Source of the DNA: CAIMUS01 sp046347625
Lineage (GTDB): Bacteria; Pseudomonadota; Gammaproteobacteria; Competibacterales; Competibacteraceae
Length of the DNA stretch: 64,000 bases
Reading direction: 5' to 3'
Assembly: GCA_046347625.1 (NCBI GenBank)
Contig: JAXMFU010000002.1
Location: 1,116,001 to 1,180,000 of the forward strand
In this document: piece by piece, positions 33,048 to 44,211 of the stretch
Layout: the number at the start of each line of letters is the position of its first letter
How positions within the stretch are numbered: the first letter of the stretch is position 1
Notes under the pieces: generated by a model
What the model saw: only the letters and a program-made list of their open reading frames with translations
The model's database searches: none
Told to the model about the DNA's origin: nothing
Made by a program: the position numbers and the translations under genes

Positions 33048-35552
33048 TCATATGCTCTGATGTTCAACAGGCAAGACTAGTTTAACCTCAGTGCAACGTT
33101 CAGGAGTTGTCGGAACAATTACTAGATCACCACCATGGGCTTTCATTATATTGTCAGCAATCCACAGACCAATCCCTGATCCCTCTCCAGTAACTTCTTT
33201 TGCTTCATCACTTCTCCAACCTCTGGTCTTGCAATACATTTTGCTTTCTTCTTCAGTAATTTTTATTCCATGATTAATTACTGCAATATAAAATTGTGTC
33301 CTTTTCATATTCTTCATAAGGCCACCATAAATCCGAATAGTTGTCTGAGGGAAACTGTATTTTGTAGCGTTATCCAGTAGATTAGTAACCGCTTTATAAA
33401 GCAAATCCTTATCAGCATCCACAATTAGTTCAGATAATACTCTGAAACTATCACGCTCTACATGATAGCGAAGTTTGCGAGATGGATCGGTTATACTGTA
33501 GAAATCGATTGCTGCTTCAATCAGCATCTTGATAAGATAATCTTCATTCAAACGCGATAGTTTAGGTAAAATAGGTTTTTCTTGTGCCAAATCAGCAAAT
33601 AAGCTTAAGCTTTGGCTGACTTTTTTTACTTTTGAAGAAAGTCCCCGCAAAATCATAAGGTCTTTAATTGGTAGTACCTTAGAATCATCAGATGAAAGCT
33701 TTTGATCATCTACCATTAAGGTTTTTGATGTAGTATCTTCGCCTATACAAGCAGTTGCTCGTACGTAAAGCTGATTTATTGGTGATCGTAGCTCATGAGC
33801 AAAATTTTTAAAAATTTGTGCTTGCTGTTGAGATAAGCGGTCTCGTTCTTGAATGATTTTTGTGGAATGAAGGTAAAGCCCTAATTTCTGGCCAAAAAAC
33901 TCAGCAATTGCTTGGGCATGTTCTGGAAACGGATATTCACCTACTCCACGAATATGAAGGACTCCAAATCTATAATCCGCCACACTAATTGGAGCAATAA
34001 TCATTCGGCGAGTGTTTGGAAAAATCCGATCAAAATATCGGCAACTAGGATCCCTAGTGTTCTCGACAAAAAGAACTTCGTTTAGTTTCCAGACATATGC
34101 ATCACCTGAAAGTGGTAATTCATCAGTTGGCAAAGATAAATTCTTACGATGATTTACTTCACCTGACATGCCTTGCTCCCATGCATCCCCATATACAGCA
34201 GCAAAGCAGAGTCCTTTTTTCTTTGAGGAATAAAGAGCCACATCCAAAATTTCAGCATTTTTGATTATATCATTTAATGCCTTAAGAACTCTTTTAAATA
34301 CAAGAGTTGCATCAGTAACATTACTGGCCAACTGTTCTTGCATCAATCGGTTAATAGTCGTAATATTTTTGACAAAACTTTTCCAAATGTTGTTTTCTCC
34401 CTCGATTTTTTGACGACTAAGCCAGTTACTCCAAGCTTGCCCAATTTGATCGGCTACTATGTTGAAGAGTCTAGTATCTTGCGAACTAAAATAGTAAGGT
34501 GCTTTGATAGATATATTACACCGAATAACTCCTAATAGTTGATTTCCTACTAAGATAGGAGCAGCCATATAGCTAAATGGCCATAATTCCTTACCTTCTG
34601 AAAGACCAAAATGCTTCCGAATAGCCTGTTCGAGTTGTAGCGGATTTTTCCATGAAAGCCCCGGATAGTCTATATTAAGTTGCTCATGTTCCACCTCATA
34701 ATACTGTAGATCAAAGATACTGATAGGTTTTCTGTGATCTAGAACCCAACCTGTCAGACCTTCTCCACTTATTGATGCACGATACTCACTTGTCGTAAAG
34801 CTATCTCTATCAGGCCATGTCGTGGCCATGAGTTTATAGACACCTGGAGGATCACACAGATAATTATTGAGAAAAAGCGATACTTCAAAAGCTTGAAAAG
34901 TTTTTGCAATAGTCTCGCATAATTTTTCTGCATTTGGTTTAAATTCATTTTCAAATTTATTTTTATCACTTTCCTGAGTTTTTTGTATAAATCGATTGAC
35001 TCTACTTAGTAAATAATAACTTACTTTATCAACTATAATTTGATATAAGTTGGGCAATAACTCTGCCAACTTCTCCAACTCCTCAATTTCTGTTTGAGTA
35101 AATGGCCTGTTAATTGATCGATAAACACTCAAAGCACCCTGTACACCATCAAGGAAAGTAATCGGTACAGCAGAAAAACAACAAATTCCTTTTTTTTTAA
35201 GAAATTCCTTGAATTTAACCCGTGGATCATTATCAACATTTTCGATATTTATAGGACTTTTTTTATGTATTGCCTCACCGATTGCTGAACAAATCGGAAG
35301 ATTATGAGCAGTATAATAATTACCATTAGTACACCATTCAGCCAAGACAAAAATCTGGCCACTTGGAGGTTCATCTTCCAGCCTTGAAACAGGGGTTACC
35401 TGCCATAAAATGCACCGTTCAGCCTCGACCGCCTGCGCGATCGCGCCCAGCATCTCAGACAGGCCGGCACGCTCAGTTTGCCTGAGCGCAGTATTAACTA
35501 ATTTGACGATTTTGTGTTCTGTGTTGAGAGATTGAGAGTTATTGGTATCCAT
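33048..35552 (-). CDS. Soluble multi-GAF histidine kinase
   Basis: An 834-residue cytosolic sensor kinase without transmembrane segments. GAF domains are seen at about 20-170 (LSEMLGAIAQAVEAERCILW), 200-380 (EGLTGWVLDHRKPISIFDLQ) and 410-580 (ADYRFGVLHIRGVGEYPFPE). A HisKA domain (FKNFAHELRSPINQLYVRAT, phospho-His) and a HATPase domain (AVTNLLDNATKYS, GEGSGIGLWIADNIMKAHGG) follow. GAF domains often sense small nucleotides or metabolites. It is operonic with the single receiver. AT-rich like the TIR-SLOG genes on its other side. Confidence 0.9.
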   Translation of the reverse strand: MDTNNSQSLNTEHKIVKLVNTALRQTERAGLSEMLGAIAQAVEAERCILWQVTPVSRLEDEPPSGQIFVLAEWCTNGNYYTAHNLPICSAIGEAIHKKSPINIENVDNDPRVKFKEFLKKKGICCFSAVPITFLDGVQGALSVYRSINRPFTQTEIEELEKLAELLPNLYQIIVDKVSYYLLSRVNRFIQKTQESDKNKFENEFKPNAEKLCETIAKTFQAFEVSLFLNNYLCDPPGVYKLMATTWPDRDSFTTSEYRASISGEGLTGWVLDHRKPISIFDLQYYEVEHEQLNIDYPGLSWKNPLQLEQAIRKHFGLSEGKELWPFSYMAAPILVGNQLLGVIRCNISIKAPYYFSSQDTRLFNIVADQIGQAWSNWLSRQKIEGENNIWKSFVKNITTINRLMQEQLASNVTDATLVFKRVLKALNDIIKNAEILDVALYSSKKKGLCFAAVYGDAWEQGMSGEVNHRKNLSLPTDELPLSGDAYVWKLNEVLFVENTRDPSCRYFDRIFPNTRRMIIAPISVADYRFGVLHIRGVGEYPFPEHAQAIAEFFGQKLGLYLHSTKIIQERDRLSQQQAQIFKNFAHELRSPINQLYVRATACIGEDTTSKTLMVDDQKLSSDDSKVLPIKDLMILRGLSSKVKKVSQSLSLFADLAQEKPILPKLSRLNEDYLIKMLIEAAIDFYSITDPSRKLRYHVERDSFRVLSELIVDADKDLLYKAVTNLLDNATKYSFPQTTIRIYGGLMKNMKRTQFYIAVINHGIKITEEESKMYCKTRGWRSDEAKEVTGEGSGIGLWIADNIMKAHGGDLVIVPTTPERCTEVKLVLPVEHQSI

Positions 35553-35718
35553 TTTTTCACATTAACTCACTCAAGTTGTTGATTAAAAACGGTGATCGAG
35601 TAAAACCGGCATCAGGCATATAAATCAATCAAACATCTATCCTTGCCTCTTCTAACAGAACTAACTATAGCAGCTATCATACACTTTGCATCCTGTTTGT
35701 CTACCCTATGTACAAGAA

Positions 35719-36603
35719 TTACTGCGGCAGCCCTTCCTCCGCCAACCCCGCAAAAGCCCGATAAAGTCCCTCGGTAACCTTGGCGAATGCTTGGTAATGC
35801 AATCGATCCGGCGTATCCAGGGCGGTATGGTACCAGCGGTAACGGTAAAAAGCCGTGTCGGTAATCATGATGGCGGGGTAACGCTGCCGCCAGAAAGAGA
35901 GATGATCGCTTAGGGCCAGTCCCGGGACGATGGCCGGCGCGGCGACATATTCGCTGGGAAAATCGCTATGCGCGCGAAATGTGCTTACCGCTTGCAATAA
36001 CTGCCGACGGGAGCGCAGATTGGAAACGAAGGCAATAAAATTGCCCCGATTCGGATAGAAATAGCGAAATAGCGGCGGATATTTCTGGCTGTCCGGCGTG
36101 TTATCGTAGCAGCCCAGCATTTCCAATGAGACCATGAGTTTTATCCGGTCACCCCGGCGACGGGCGGCTTTGGCATAGACCAGACTACCCATGGTTTTCC
36201 TGGCGAAAAAGGGCGGTTCCTCGTTGACAAAAGCGACAAAGCGCACGCTAATCGCCGGTTCGATCTGGGCAAACAGCCGGGATAATTCCAGCAAGGCCGC
36301 TACACCGCTGCCATTGTCATCGGCACCGGGACTGCCCAAGACGCTATCGTAATGAGCGCCGATCAGGATGATGTCTTCCCGTTGTACCCTGCCTACACGA
36401 CTGACCTCCAGGTTCATGCATTCCACGCCTTTGGCCTCGTAGGGCTGCGGTCTGACCTCGTAACCCTGGCGGCGCCATTGTGAACCGATGTAGTCAGCCG
36501 CCGCCCGCAAGGCGGACGGACGAAACACGTTGCGTTCGCCGATATCACCGGCCAGCGTCTGTACGTGACGGCGTAGATTTTCTTCGATAGTTGCTGTGTC
36601 CAT
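35719..36603 (-). CDS. M28-family zinc peptidase (aminopeptidase-like)
   Basis: A 294-residue metallopeptidase of the M28 family. Dizinc ligands appear as HYDS (His, LIGAHYDSV), the bridging Asp in GADDNGSGVAALLEL, the catalytic Glu pair in VNEEPPFF, and a later His in LALSDHLSFW. Such enzymes remove N-terminal residues. No signal peptide is evident, so it is probably cytosolic. The open frame starts at 36681, but ATG 36603 (MDTATIEENLRRHV) begins the conserved part. GC-rich, so it lies outside the AT-rich island. Confidence 0.85.
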   Translation of the reverse strand: MDTATIEENLRRHVQTLAGDIGERNVFRPSALRAAADYIGSQWRRQGYEVRPQPYEAKGVECMNLEVSRVGRVQREDIILIGAHYDSVLGSPGADDNGSGVAALLELSRLFAQIEPAISVRFVAFVNEEPPFFARKTMGSLVYAKAARRRGDRIKLMVSLEMLGCYDNTPDSQKYPPLFRYFYPNRGNFIAFVSNLRSRRQLLQAVSTFRAHSDFPSEYVAAPAIVPGLALSDHLSFWRQRYPAIMITDTAFYRYRWYHTALDTPDRLHYQAFAKVTEGLYRAFAGLAEEGLPQ

Positions 36604-36789
36604 CGGTGCGGCTACCCGGTTGATTGTATAAGCGAATGGTAAGGGAGTTGGCAACCTTCCGACAATCAAGGCTCTAAGCAATAACCGTTCGTTCCAAGCT
36701 TAGACCTTCCGACGCATTAACATCCGCTTTCATGTTTCCGCCGGCGGGAATGGTTTAAACTGGCTTTATTCTCACTCCGAAGGGATATC

Positions 36790-37716
36790 ATGGCGCTTCT
36801 GTTGCTCAGCCCTAACGACGACTCCGGCATCTGGATCCGGACCTTGACCGCGCTGATGCCCGAACTCGAGGTCCGGGTATGGCCCGATACCGGCCCAGTG
36901 GCGGATATCGAGGTGGCGCTGGTCTGGAAGCCGCCGGCGGGAGAATTGCGGCGGTTTCCCCGCCTCAAGCTGATCATTTCGTTAGGGATGGGCGTCGATC
37001 ATCTGTTCCAGGATCCGGCGCTGCCAGCCGTGCCTATCGCCCGTATCGTGGACCCGAGCATCATCACCCAGATGGCCGAGTATGTATGCCTGACGGTGCT
37101 GTATTACCATCGGCACATGGACGACTACGAGCGTCAGCAACAGGAACAGCGCTGGCGGCGCCTGCCGCTGGTGGATACCGCCAAAAGAACGGTAGGTCTC
37201 CTCGGACTGGGCGCTATCGGCAGCCATACCGCCCGGCAACTGACGGCACTGGGTTTCCCGGTACTGGCCTGGAGCCGAAGTCCGAAAACGCTGGAAGGTG
37301 TGGAGTGCTTTCATGACGCGGAAAGTCTCGAGCCGCTCCTGTCTCGTAGCACTGTGCTGGTCTGCCTGCTGCCCTTGACCCGGGAAACGGAGGGGATTAT
37401 CGATGCCACTACGCTGGCCCGGTTGCCCGTGGGTGCTTATGTCGTCAATTGTGCGCGCGGTACCCATCTGGTAGAAGAGGACCTGCTTGCCGCCCTGGAT
37501 CGGGGTCATATCGCCGGCGCCACCCTGGATGTATTCAGGCGGGAACCGCTCCCACCGGAACACCCTTTCTGGAGGCATCCCAAAATTCGAATCACACCGC
37601 ATATCGCCGGCATCACGAATCCGCAAACGACGGCGCCGCAAATCGTGGAGAATATCCGCCGGTTGCGGGAGGATTTACCTCCGCTGAATCCGGTGGATCG
37701 GGTCAGAGGGTATTGA
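36790..37716 (+). CDS. D-isomer 2-hydroxyacid dehydrogenase (GhrA-like)
   Basis: A 308-residue NAD(P)H-dependent dehydrogenase of the glyoxylate/hydroxypyruvate reductase A group. The Rossmann motif is LLGLGAIGSHTARQL; the catalytic Arg is in VNCARGTHLVEEDLL, Glu in FRREPLPPEHPFW, and His in ITPHIAGITNPQT. These suggest reduction of glyoxylate or hydroxypyruvate. The gene is divergent from the M28 peptidase and followed by a tandem hairpin array. Confidence 0.88.
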   Translation: MALLLLSPNDDSGIWIRTLTALMPELEVRVWPDTGPVADIEVALVWKPPAGELRRFPRLKLIISLGMGVDHLFQDPALPAVPIARIVDPSIITQMAEYVCLTVLYYHRHMDDYERQQQEQRWRRLPLVDTAKRTVGLLGLGAIGSHTARQLTALGFPVLAWSRSPKTLEGVECFHDAESLEPLLSRSTVLVCLLPLTRETEGIIDATTLARLPVGAYVVNCARGTHLVEEDLLAALDRGHIAGATLDVFRREPLPPEHPFWRHPKIRITPHIAGITNPQTTAPQIVENIRRLREDLPPLNPVDRVRGY

Positions 37717-37881
37717 AGCGGACAGTGGCGAGACGCCGCTGCCACAATCATGAAGACAGCGGCGGGACGCCGCTGCCACAATCATGAAGACAGCGGCGGG
37801 ACGCCGCTGCCACAATCATGAAGACAGCGGCGGGACGCCGCTGCCACAATCATGAAGACAGCGGCGGGACGCCGCTGCCAC
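37714..37881. repeat. 34-bp tandem repeat array of hairpins
   Basis: A degenerate first unit (37714-37751), three full 34-base units (37752-37785, 37786-37819, 37820-37853) and a partial last unit (37854-37881). Each contains the hairpin AGCGGCG-GGA-CGCCGCT and the tail GCCACAATCAT. Units are identical, implying recent expansion. There are no CRISPR features: no spacers and no cas genes. Confidence 0.9.
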
Positions 37882-37888
37882 TTTTTTT
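37859..37888 (+). terminator. Terminator formed by the last array unit
   Basis: The final unit hairpin AGCGGCG-GGA-CGCCGCT is followed by GCCAC and seven T residues instead of the usual CAATCAT, giving an intrinsic-terminator-like end for the dehydrogenase transcript. Confidence 0.5.
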
Positions 37889-37965
37889 ACCTGTTGATTC
37901 CGGCAGACCGGATCAGGCATTTATTGACATTGTAATCTTAAGTTTTAGATGGAAAGGATAATCGT

Positions 37966-38110
37966 ATGATCCCTAGAAATATTTTTGAAAACATTCCGCC
38001 CGAACTACCGACCGAGCTTGTAGAAACTCTGGTGGAAGGCACGGGCTTTAAAATGGAACGGATTGTCTCACGTGGCCATGCCTCGCCGGAGGGATTCTGG
38101 TACGATCAGC
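37966..38110 (+). pseudogene. Cupin-domain protein, 5' part, split by an IS66-type element
   Basis: The first 48 residues (MIPRNIFENIPPELPTELVE ... SPEGFWYDQ) of a small cupin. The frame runs on into the IS to 38172. Joining base 38110 to 39818 (removing the IS and one copy of the 8-base duplication) restores a continuous 107-codon cupin gene. As it stands the protein is inactivated. Confidence 0.88.
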
Positions 38111-39809
38111 GTAACTTCTCAATAACCGGGGGCAAGACGCTGGACATGAGCCTGCCATTGATGGCACAGTAAAGCTATGAGCAAGCAAGTGCAGTTACCG
38201 GACATTCCCGAAGCCGCCCAAACGCCGTTGGTGAAGGAGTTGTTGGGGATCATCGCCCAGTTGGCGGAGACAGTCCGGCAACACGAAGAAACGATTGCTC
38301 AACTGCGGGATGAGATAGCGATCCTCAAAGGTGAGAAGAAGCGTCCCCAGTTTAAGCCGAGTCAATTAGATAAGAAAGCCGGTCAGGACGAGGAAGCCTC
38401 AGGCGAGGGCAAACGACCGGGGTCGGCGAAGCGGAGCAAGACCGCCGTGCTGGAGATCCATGAGGAGCGGGTCATCCCGCCGACGGAGCCGGTGCCGGCG
38501 GGTTCGCGGTTTAAGGGCTACCACGACTATGTCGTCCAGGACTTGGTGATCCAGGCCCATAATACGCGCTATCGCCTGGAGCGGTGGGAGACACCTGACG
38601 GGCAGACCCTGACCGGGCAGTTACCGGAGTCCCTGGGGAACCGGCATTTTGGTCCCACGCTGGTGAGTTATATCCTCTATCAGCATCATCACTGCCAGGT
38701 GACCCAACCGTTATTAGTGGAGCAACTGCGGGAATGGGGAATCGACCTTTCCGCCGGCCAAATCGACGCGCTCCTGACGGCTAACCAAGCGGTGTTCCAG
38801 GCGGAGAAAGACGCTCTTTTGTCGGTCGGATTGGCCTGTTCCCGTCATCTGACGGTAGACGATACGGGCGCCCGTCACCAAGGCAAGAATGGCTACACCA
38901 CCCCCATCGGTAATGACTATTTTGCCTGGTTTGCCAGTACCGAGTCCAAAAGCCGCCTCAATTTCCTCCAGCTGCTGCGGGCGGGCCACACCGACTACCG
39001 GGTCGAAGAAGACGCCTTGGTATATATGGGACGCCAGAACTTACCCAAGGGGTTGGTGGCCTGCTTGCGCAACCATCCCCAGCGGTGCTTTGCGACGAAA
39101 GCCCAGTGGGACGCGCATCTGACTCAGGTCGGGATCACGCAACCACGCCATCGTCGGATTGCCACGGAAGGGGCCCTGCTGGGCAGTGCGTTACACCATG
39201 GCGTTCCCCCTGACCTGGCCATCGTGAGCGACGATGCCGGACAGTTTAAGGTGCTGCGGCATGGGTTGTGTTGGGTCCATACGGAACGGCTGATCCATAA
39301 GCTCATTCCCTTGAATGAGACTCACCGTCAAGCGATTGCCCAGGTACGGGAACAGGTGTGGACGTTGTACGCCGACCTCAAGAACTATAAACAGCAACCG
39401 ACCGAGGCGAAGAAAGTGGAGTTGGCCGCGCGCTTCGACACGATTTTCACCACCCGCACCCCCTTTGAGACGCTGAATCAACTGCTCAAACGGCTCTATC
39501 GTAACAAGGCAGAATTGTTATTGGTGCTGGAGCGGCCTGATATCCCGTTACATACCAATGGCAGCGAACAAGCTCTGCGTGATCCCGTGAAGAAACGCAA
39601 GGTCAGTAGTGGCACCCGTAGTGACCTGGGGCGACGCTGTCGGGATACCTTTATGAGCTTAAAGCGGAGCTGTCGAAAGCTCGGAGTTTCCTTTTGGCGG
39701 TACCTCACTGATCGGACCTCGCGTACGCACGCGATTCCACCCCTGCCCGACCTCATCCGGCAGCAAGCTGCCGTTCCGCTGGGAGCGCCCTGACTTATTG
39801 AGAAGTTAC
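38111..39809 (+). mobile_element. IS66-type insertion sequence (single-transposase form)
   Basis: A 1699-bp element with 15-base perfect terminal inverted repeats GTAACTTCTCAATAA (38111-38125) and its complement at 39795-39809. It is flanked by an 8-base direct duplication CGATCAGC (38103-38110 and 39810-39817). GTAA ends and an 8-base duplication are IS66-family traits. Only one transposase gene is present, as in the ISBst12-like subgroup. The perfect ends imply recent insertion. Confidence 0.9.
38177..39793 (+). CDS. IS66-family transposase
   Basis: A 538-residue transposase. The N-terminal part has a leucine-rich coiled coil (LVKELLGIIAQLAETVRQHE ... QLRDEIAILKG). The catalytic core shows the acidic residues in HLTVDDTGARHQGK, IVSDDAGQF and NGSEQALRD. 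The C-terminal KKRKVSSGTRSDLGRRCRDT is typical of IS66 TnpC. It appears intact. It starts 51 bases inside the left end, with only one gene in the element. Confidence 0.92.
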   Translation: MSKQVQLPDIPEAAQTPLVKELLGIIAQLAETVRQHEETIAQLRDEIAILKGEKKRPQFKPSQLDKKAGQDEEASGEGKRPGSAKRSKTAVLEIHEERVIPPTEPVPAGSRFKGYHDYVVQDLVIQAHNTRYRLERWETPDGQTLTGQLPESLGNRHFGPTLVSYILYQHHHCQVTQPLLVEQLREWGIDLSAGQIDALLTANQAVFQAEKDALLSVGLACSRHLTVDDTGARHQGKNGYTTPIGNDYFAWFASTESKSRLNFLQLLRAGHTDYRVEEDALVYMGRQNLPKGLVACLRNHPQRCFATKAQWDAHLTQVGITQPRHRRIATEGALLGSALHHGVPPDLAIVSDDAGQFKVLRHGLCWVHTERLIHKLIPLNETHRQAIAQVREQVWTLYADLKNYKQQPTEAKKVELAARFDTIFTTRTPFETLNQLLKRLYRNKAELLLVLERPDIPLHTNGSEQALRDPVKKRKVSSGTRSDLGRRCRDTFMSLKRSCRKLGVSFWRYLTDRTSRTHAIPPLPDLIRQQAAVPLGAP

Positions 39810-39996
39810 CGATCAGCCGCAAAATGAGTGGGTGATCGTGCTGCGCGGTCATGCCTACCTGGTATTCGAAGGCAAAGACGAGCCGGTCTTTATGAGCGCC
39901 GGTGATTACGTGAATATTCCGGCGCATGTCAAACACCGGGTGGATTGGACCGATGACGATCAGGAAACCGTCTGGCTGGCAGTGCATTATGATTGA
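39810..39996 (+). pseudogene. Cupin-domain protein, 3' part
   Basis: Continues the split cupin in frame: PQNEWVIVLRGHAYLVFEGK, FMSAGDYVNIPAHVKHRVDW, ending WLAVHYD. The GDYVNIPAHVKHRV stretch is the second cupin motif. Begins with the right-hand copy of the CGATCAGC duplication. Has no start of its own. Confidence 0.88.
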
Positions 39997-40092
39997 TGCA
40001 ATCTCATCTCAAAGCAGGCGATTCGGATAAATTCCCGAGCAAACTCGCTCCTACAGTGAATCTGGACTCAACTCGGCATCACAGGAACCGGC

Positions 40093-42159
<2,067 letters not shown>

Positions 42160-42332
42160 GAAACGACTATCCGGAAGCAGTTGGCCGTTCGATAGCTATC
42201 CAAAAGAATGATCTACTGATAAAGTAGCTTACAGCATGGCGGCGCTTGCTATTTATAAAGCTCTTATCGCAGCTTGTCGCTATGCAGCGTAAGCAACACT
42301 TTATAAGCAACACTTTATAAGGAGTAAGAAAG

Positions 42333-42917
42333 ATGAAAGCTGCTCTGTCTTTGCTGTTGGCCAGTGTTTTGCTGCTGGGCGGCTGCGCCCATCAGATCGC
42401 CTTTCAGGATGCGGCCTATACCATCAGTGCCGAACGGCAGAACGCCGACATTGTGGTCGTCATAGATCCGTTGACTCTTAACAGAGTTGTCTCCATCCGC
42501 TCGTTCATGACCGGCATCGCCCATAGTTGGGATGCACAACCTGGAGAGATGCTTAAACAAGTGGCTGATATCGAATTACCACAGATGTTTAACCATTACC
42601 AGTTTGCAACAAGTTATCCGCAACCGCAGAACCAGGCAATCGTGCTGGAGCTGTCTATCCCCAATTATCAGTTTGCCAATTTCAGGGCCGATATTAGCGT
42701 ACACGCTATCGCTTATGGGCCGAACAAGGTGGAGCTACTCGATAAGACCTACACAGCCAGCGGCGAAACTCAGGGAGGAAAAATGTTCTGGGGTGGGGCG
42801 TTCGGAATGAAATCGGCTGTGCGCCAATCTTCGCTCGATGCCTACCAGAAGATATTTGTACAGTTACGCGGGGATTTGGCTAATGTACTGAAATCGTCCA
42901 AGTACTCCAAATCGTGA
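42333..42917 (+). CDS. Putative lipoprotein of unknown function
   Basis: A 194-residue protein with a lipoprotein signal peptide: MKAALSLLLASVLLLGG-C, lipobox LLGGC at about 14-18. The mature part has beta-rich segments (NADIVVVIDPLTLNRVVSIR; QAIVLELSIPNYQFANFRAD) but no family I recognise. The residues after the lipidated Cys are Ala-His, so outer-membrane sorting is likely. ATG 42333 follows AAGGAGTAAGAAAG, a strong ribosome binding site. A doubled GCAACACTTTATAA lies just upstream. Confidence 0.8.
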   Translation: MKAALSLLLASVLLLGGCAHQIAFQDAAYTISAERQNADIVVVIDPLTLNRVVSIRSFMTGIAHSWDAQPGEMLKQVADIELPQMFNHYQFATSYPQPQNQAIVLELSIPNYQFANFRADISVHAIAYGPNKVELLDKTYTASGETQGGKMFWGGAFGMKSAVRQSSLDAYQKIFVQLRGDLANVLKSSKYSKS

Positions 42918-42937
42918 GTCACCGGGACATATTGAAG

Positions 42938-42971
42938 AAGCCCTGACGGTAGCAATTGACTGTCAGGGCTT
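42938..42971. terminator. Hairpin between the lipoprotein gene and rplS
   Basis: AAGCCCTGAC (42938-42947) pairs with GTCAGGGCTT (42962-42971). It lies between convergent genes and could end either transcript, although the T-run is poor on both strands. Confidence 0.45.
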
Positions 42972-43056
42972 AGAGGGTGCTTGATTCTACAGCATTAGCA
43001 TTAGTAGGGTGCGCACGGCGCACCATTGAACGTCGGAACTTATTAAAAAAATTAGA

Positions 43057-43404
43057 TTAGAGCTTCTCTTTGATCCTCGCCGCCTTGCCTTCCCGCCCGC
43101 GTAAATAGTACAGCTTGGCGCGCCGCACATCGCCGCGCCGCTTGACGGTAATGCCGGCAATCGTCGGGCTGTAGGTCTGGAATACCCGCTCGACGCCCTC
43201 GCCATGAGAGATCTTGCGCACGGTAAACGCCGAATTCAAGCCCCGGTTGCGTTTGGCAATCACGATGCCCTCGAAAGCCTGCAAACGTTCCCGGTTGCCT
43301 TCCTTGACCTTGACTTGTACCACCACCGTATCGCCCGGACCGAACGCCGGGATGTCGTGGCCTTGCATCTGTTCTTTTTCCAACTCTTCGATAATATTGC
43401 TCAT
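43057..43404 (-). CDS. rplS: 50S ribosomal protein L19
   Basis: L19 lies at the subunit interface. The 115-residue product starts MSNIIEELEKEQMQ and has DIPAFGPGDTVVVQVKVKEG, ERLQAFEGIVIAKRNRGLNS and AKLYYLRGREGKAARIKEKL. It is the last gene of the rpsP-rimM-trmD-rplS operon, 5 bases after trmD. Confidence 0.97.
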   Translation of the reverse strand: MSNIIEELEKEQMQGHDIPAFGPGDTVVVQVKVKEGNRERLQAFEGIVIAKRNRGLNSAFTVRKISHGEGVERVFQTYSPTIAGITVKRRGDVRRAKLYYLRGREGKAARIKEKL

Positions 43405-43409
43405 GACAC

Positions 43410-44198
43410 TTACTCTTCAGTTGGGCGGGTCGGGTTGTCGCTGATGCCCGCCTGTTTCCGTTGATAGTCTTGGATAAACTCGGCCAGCAACACCTGCTGG
43501 CCGGCGTTCAGAGTGATCTTGTCCAGGAGTTCCGGACGGCGCAACCAGGTTCGTCCCAAAGCCTGCTGTAACCGCCAGCGGGCAATGGCGGCATGATCGC
43601 CGCTCAACAGCACCGCCGGCACCCGTCTGCCATCGATAACCTCAGGCCGGGTATAGTGAGGACAATCCAGCAGACCTTCCATAAAGGAATCCTGTTGTGC
43701 CGATTCCGCCGTGTTCAGGGCGCCCGGTAACAACCGGGTAACCGCATCGATCAGCACCATCGCCGCCAGTTCGCCGCCACTCAATACGTAATCACCGATC
43801 GACCATTCCTCATCGACCTGAGCTTCGATCAACCGCTCATCGATGCCCTCATACCGTCCCGCCAGCAGGATCAGATGCGGGTGCGCCGCCAGCATTCTAA
43901 CGCCTGCCTGGGTCAACAATCGGCCCTGCGGCGTCAGATGGATCGTCAGTCCACCCCGTTCCCCCGCCGCCTGTCGGATCCGTTCCAACGTATCCCGCAG
44001 CGGTTGTACTTTCATCACCATGCCGGGACCACCGCCATAAGGGCGATCGTCCACGGTACGATGGATATCCTGGGTCGCCTCACGCGGATTCCAGGTCGCC
44101 AGTTCCAGTAGCCCTCGCTTGATCGCCCTGCCGGTGATACCGTAATCGGTCACTGCCGCGAACATGTCCGGAAACAGCGTGATCACATCGATCCGCAT
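43410..44198 (-). CDS. trmD: tRNA (guanine-N1)-methyltransferase
   Basis: TrmD methylates G37 of tRNAs and prevents frameshifting. The 262-residue SPOUT-fold enzyme has MRIDVITLFPDMF, RPYGGGPGMVMKVQPL, HLILLAGRYEGIDERLIE with the trefoil-knot SAM-binding region, and SIGDYVLSGGELAAMVLIDA. The C-terminus YQRKQAGISDNPTRPTEE is a slightly extended tail. It lies 13 bases after rimM. Confidence 0.97.
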   Translation of the reverse strand: MRIDVITLFPDMFAAVTDYGITGRAIKRGLLELATWNPREATQDIHRTVDDRPYGGGPGMVMKVQPLRDTLERIRQAAGERGGLTIHLTPQGRLLTQAGVRMLAAHPHLILLAGRYEGIDERLIEAQVDEEWSIGDYVLSGGELAAMVLIDAVTRLLPGALNTAESAQQDSFMEGLLDCPHYTRPEVIDGRRVPAVLLSGDHAAIARWRLQQALGRTWLRRPELLDKITLNAGQQVLLAEFIQDYQRKQAGISDNPTRPTEE

Positions 44199-44211
44199 CG
44201 ACGCCTGTGCC

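Noticed and set aside
37714..37888. Possible CRISPR array
   Set aside because: Units are contiguous, with no variable spacers, and no cas genes are present.
39496..39987. 163-codon reverse open frame over the IS66 right end and cupin
   Set aside because: It spans an IS junction on the antisense strand and has no homology-like motifs.
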